Assembly (NCBI GenBank): GCA_038204185.1 | Contig: JBBRDE010000246.1 | Coordinates: 1 to 8,621 of the forward strand | Source: Salmonirosea sp038204185 | Lineage (GTDB): Bacteria > Bacteroidota > Bacteroidia > Cytophagales > Spirosomataceae | Direction: 5' to 3' | DNA: 8,621 nucleotides | Shown here: one piece after another, positions 6,342-8,621 of the stretch | Numbering within the stretch: the stretch's first letter is position 1 | Layout of the letters: each line of letters begins with the position of its first letter | Made by a program: the position numbers and the translations under genes | The notes under the pieces: model-generated | Database searches by the model: none | Seen by the model: only the letters and a program-made list of their open reading frames with translations | What the model was told of the DNA's origin: nothing

Positions 6342-6366
6342 TGTCAAGCTATTTCAGGGCGATACA
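6342..6366 (-). repeat. IS terminal inverted repeat (orfA end)
   Basis: The plus strand reads TGTCAAGCTATTTCAGGG followed by CGATACA. It pairs with the repeat at 4942-4966 (24 of 25) and is copied as a direct repeat at 6662-6686 (23 of 25). Confidence 0.85.
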
Positions 6367-6396
6367 ACAAGTCATATAATCTCACATTATGTTTAA

Positions 6397-6603
6397 TCAA
6401 GACAAAGTATCGGTATATCATCACACGGCGGACCATGCCAAGAACCCGAACAGAACTCCCAGAAGGATGAGAATAACCGACGGGCAGCGGGCAAAAGCTC
6501 GATGGCCATTGACAACGCGCTGAATGATTATGGATTTCGCACCCGCCGCGGCACGGAGTTCCGGCCCGAGCAAGCCAAGCGCGTGGTGGCGCTTTTCGAG
6601 TGA
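6397..6603 (+). pseudogene. Fragment resembling the C-terminus of a serine recombinase / resolvase
   Basis: A plus-strand frame is open from after the TAA at 6394-6396 to TGA at 6601-6603. Its end reads IDNALNDYGFRTRR, then GTEFRPEQAKRVV, then ALFE. The pattern A-x-x-L-N-x-x-G-[FI]-x-T-x-R-G-x-x-[FW] followed by a helix with Q/V-x-R is the C-terminal helix-turn-helix module of many large serine recombinases and Bacteroidota resolvases. The catalytic N-terminal domain is absent and the upstream part (SHGGPCQEPEQ) has no recognisable match. It is more GC-rich than the IS beside it, runs opposite to every other gene here, and lies between two copies of the IS end, so it is probably a passenger scrap. 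An internal ATG at 6502 would give 33 aa. The family assignment is by motif only. Confidence 0.38.
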
Positions 6604-6661
6604 ATAGTGATTTCGGGCGGGTGTATCCACAGGCCTCCCACTTGTGCTGGCTACTTTCATC

Positions 6662-6686
6662 TGTCAGGCTATTTCAGGGCAATACA
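6662..6686. repeat. Third, solitary copy of the IS end
   Basis: TGTCAGGCTATTTCAGGG followed by CAATACA matches the IS repeat at 6342-6366 in 23 of 25 positions and in the same orientation. No transposase sits inside it; the 295 bp between the two copies hold the recombinase-like fragment. It is either the last trace of a related, largely deleted IS copy or the outer end of a larger unit that begins at 4942. It lies 36 bp past the fucosidase stop. Confidence 0.8.
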
Positions 6687-6722
6687 TTTGCCCTAGCATT
6701 CAACGCATTTGTCATTTCCCTG

Positions 6723-8621
6723 TTAAATCCCATACAAGGCAATCCTTTTCAGGGGGATGTCGGTCTTGTCAGAAGTGACACTGAATCTAAGGCGGTCGGT
6801 TTTCAGATTTTCAAGTTGCAGAATCCGTCTCCGCCCCACGCTGCTACCGATTGCCACCGGTGTCCATTTGCCGTTTGTCCAGGCTTCCAGCTTGTAGGAG
6901 CTGATGTGCTGGCCCTTGGAAATATCCTCTTCCATTTCAAACCACCCCAGCTTTGTCTTACTCCGTAAATTGACAATCGTTTCCTTTTCCGAACTGACGG
7001 AATGTATGGCTTTTACTTCCCTGGAAAACATGGTCTCTATTTTCTTCCCGAACTCGGCCAGGCGTTGCGTTTCTGCGGGCACGATCAATCCATTGGTATC
7101 GGGTGTCATGTTGATCAGAAGGTTCGCGCCCCGTCCGATTGACTCCAGATAAACTTTGGTCAGAAAGTCCACGCTCCTCAGTGTCTTGTCAGAATCGGGG
7201 TACCAGAACCACTGGTCCCGGGTATGAATGTTTGCCTCAGCGGGCAGCCATCCCGTATTTTCCGGCCCCACCCAATTGTCGGCCCAAGTTCCCTTTCCCA
7301 CGCTATTCCACAGCGGATAAGATGCCCATCCCTGTTCACTTCCCGACCACCGTACATCGGGCCTGGTACCACCGAACACCACCGCCTGAGGTTGCAGACT
7401 GCGCACCATTGTTCTAATTGCATCTCCATAGCCGGATCCATTGCGCTCCATCGTTTTGGCATTCATCACGTCCCAGCCGAAAGGATCGTAAGCGCCGTCA
7501 AACCAGATGTAATCTATCTCCCCGTAGTTGCTGAGAAGCTCCTGAAGCTGTGCAATGAATTTAGGAAAATACGCATCCACATCCCCAACGACCTTGCGTT
7601 TTCCCATCGGGTCGGGAGTGCTCGTGCAATTCTCATTTTTATCTCCACCCGATATGTACAGGCCTGGCTTGACCCCGTGCTTCCTGCAGGCAGCCACAAA
7701 ATCAGCCACTACATCCCCCTTGCCATCCCGCCACGGAGAGCTCTTTACGGAATATTCGGTCGTTTTCGTCGGCCACAGGCAGAATCCATTGTGATGCTTT
7801 GCGGTAAGAACGACGTGCCTTGCCCCAAAAGATGCAGCGGTTTTAACCCACTGCTCGGCGTCCAGCCGGGTAGGGTTGAAAATGTTAGCCTTTGGCACCG
7901 TCATAAAATTGGACGCAACATAAGTGGCAAGACCGAAGTGGATGAATGCTCCCAGCTGACGTTGCTGAAATTCGAGCTGCTGCCTGGAGGGCACGTCCTG
8001 ATTGACCAAAGGATCCTTGCCTCCTGCTGCACTCTGTTTGTCGGGAGCAATTAGCACCGGCGTCCAGTCCCCTTCATGTTTCGGCGATTTTTCAGCGGCC
8101 GTCGGCTTGATGAAAAAGTGCTCGAAAAGCTGCTCCGGGATACCTTTGTACGTGGCCCACTGGAGGTCTCCGGCGGTGGTCTGGTCGCTGCCTGTGAAGT
8201 ACAGTATTGTCTGGCCGCCGTAGTAGCACAATTCCACATCGGATGCGTTGCTCTCCGGAACCCCGGAATCCAGCAGCGGGATGTTGCGTATCGACGGATC
8301 AAAAGTTACGAACGGACGGTTTGACGGAGCGTCTTCCCAGGTGACGAGGTCTTTCGAACGCGTGATTCTCGTTTCATATCCCTTTTTGAGGTTTTCCAGG
8401 TACAATGTGTAATACCGGCCTCCCTCATAATAAAGTGCCGGGCCCCCGACGTATTTTTCTTTTCCATAGATGGCTTCCGGAATTTCTTTCCAATGCAGCA
8501 GGTCATCTGATTCCACATACCTGAAAGTGAATGGCTTCCAGCGGGGATCATCGGTTTCATAAAGCAGGACAAACTTGTCTTTGCCCCGGCATACGGCAGT
8601 GTTGAAAAAATGCTCTTTTTC
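6723..8621 (-). CDS. Beta-propeller + GH29 alpha-L-fucosidase fusion, 5' end beyond window
   Basis: The frame is open to the window edge; 632 residues are visible, and the GTG at 8514-8516 is an internal Val rather than the start. Visible residues 1-170 show short blade-like repeats typical of GH43/GH32/GH117-type propellers (ESDDLLHWKEI, GGRYYTLYLENL, TRSKDLVTWEDAPS, TILYFTGSDQ). From about 216 a GH29 domain begins: LGAFIHFGLATY, TAKHHNGFCLW (substrate His pair, about 276-277), VKPGLYIS, and IDYIWFDGAYD with the nucleophile Asp at about 375. The acid/base is probably the Glu of RPDVRWSGSEQG at about 429, a placement typical of GH29 subfamily B (alpha-1,3/4-fucosidases). A beta-sandwich-like tail ends at LKRIALYGI. 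It hydrolyses terminal L-fucose, probably outside the cytoplasm if the missing N-terminus carries a signal peptide. The activity of the propeller part cannot be judged from here. Confidence 0.93.
   Translation of the reverse strand, partial: EKEHFFNTAVCRGKDKFVLLYETDDPRWKPFTFRYVESDDLLHWKEIPEAIYGKEKYVGGPALYYEGGRYYTLYLENLKKGYETRITRSKDLVTWEDAPSNRPFVTFDPSIRNIPLLDSGVPESNASDVELCYYGGQTILYFTGSDQTTAGDLQWATYKGIPEQLFEHFFIKPTAAEKSPKHEGDWTPVLIAPDKQSAAGGKDPLVNQDVPSRQQLEFQQRQLGAFIHFGLATYVASNFMTVPKANIFNPTRLDAEQWVKTAASFGARHVVLTAKHHNGFCLWPTKTTEYSVKSSPWRDGKGDVVADFVAACRKHGVKPGLYISGGDKNENCTSTPDPMGKRKVVGDVDAYFPKFIAQLQELLSNYGEIDYIWFDGAYDPFGWDVMNAKTMERNGSGYGDAIRTMVRSLQPQAVVFGGTRPDVRWSGSEQGWASYPLWNSVGKGTWADNWVGPENTGWLPAEANIHTRDQWFWYPDSDKTLRSVDFLTKVYLESIGRGANLLINMTPDTNGLIVPAETQRLAEFGKKIETMFSREVKAIHSVSSEKETIVNLRSKTKLGWFEMEEDISKGQHISSYKLEAWTNGKWTPVAIGSSVGRRRILQLENLKTDRLRFSVTSDKTDIPLKRIALYGI

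Larger units (their letters stand above)
4942..6366 (-). mobile_element. IS3-family insertion sequence, complete frame but with broken transposase
   Basis: A 1425-bp unit bounded by 25-bp terminal inverted repeats that match at 24 of 25 positions. Inside are orfA and orfB in the two frames of an IS3-family element, with a slippery A6G heptamer at their junction. OrfB carries an IS3-type DD(35)E core. The orfB stop lies only a few bases inside the left repeat, as usual for these elements. CAAGT occurs at 4935-4939 and again at 6368-6372, right beside the two ends, and could be the target duplication; the exact tip is uncertain by 1-2 bp. The element reads in the same direction as the biosynthetic operon 400 bp downstream. 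A 16-bp frameshifting insert in orfB means this copy cannot make a full transposase on its own. Confidence 0.88.

Noticed and set aside
6426..6434. CGGCGGACC as a third copy of the orfB GC-rich insert
   Set aside because: Only 9 bp are shared and the flanks differ; it lies in DNA that is GC-rich anyway, so chance is a sufficient explanation.
6421..6660. 79-aa minus-strand ORF with a hydrophobic C-terminus
   Set aside because: It overlaps the recombinase-like plus-strand fragment. The hydrophobic tail is the reverse reading of that DNA, and the rest is low-information Arg/Ala/Pro sequence.
6677..6693. GGGCAA / TTGCCC hairpin as a terminator for the fucosidase gene
   Set aside because: The stem is only 6 bp with a 5-nt loop and no following T-run on the minus strand; half of it is the IS end, so it is probably a junction accident.
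7224..8054. 276-aa plus-strand open frame
   Set aside because: It lies entirely opposite the GH29 domain, which has strong family motifs. The plus-strand translation has no recognisable domain and is a shadow of biased codon use.

Overview
The window looks like a Bacteroidota chromosome, probably a Cytophagales-type soil or plant-associated genus. This rests on the gene content (secreted fucosidase, START-type exported protein, IS3-family element, ATGA-coupled genes) and on the lack of Shine-Dalgarno sequences before starts. It is an inference, because no rRNA or marker gene is present. All convincing protein genes read on the minus strand.

Right end to left end (the direction of transcription). 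Positions 8621-6723 hold the 3' part of a two-domain glycoside hydrolase: a beta-propeller-like N-terminal part followed by a GH29 alpha-L-fucosidase. Positions 6687-4942 are a scarred mobile-element zone. It contains a complete-looking IS3-family frame (25-bp terminal inverted repeats at 4942-4966 and 6342-6366, orfA, a programmed -1 slippery site, orfB) whose orfB is broken by a GC-rich insert. Beyond the IS lies a third copy of the same IS end at 6662-6686. A fragment resembling the C-terminus of a serine recombinase sits between the two right-hand ends. Left of the IS is a 40-codon tail of an unidentified gene (4822-4941), then about 280 bp of non-coding DNA.

Positions 4542-1 form a tightly coupled operon: AurF-type diiron oxygenase, OleA-type thiolase/ketosynthase III, OleC-type AMP-forming enzyme, OleD-type SDR reductase, and the first 34 codons of an exported, probably START-domain protein. 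Three of the four junctions are 4-nt ATGA overlaps and the fourth is a 3-nt gap.

The operon is the main discovery candidate. OleA, OleD and OleC are the known route from two fatty acyl-CoAs to a 2-alkyl-3-ketoacid, then a beta-hydroxy acid, then a beta-lactone. OleB, which decarboxylates the beta-lactone to an olefin, is absent from the visible operon, and a diiron oxygenase holds the first position. The inferred product is therefore a retained or oxidised beta-lactone, or another long-chain lipid that is hydroxylated or N-oxygenated, rather than a simple long-chain alkene. The window ends inside the fifth gene, so oleB or tailoring genes could lie further downstream.
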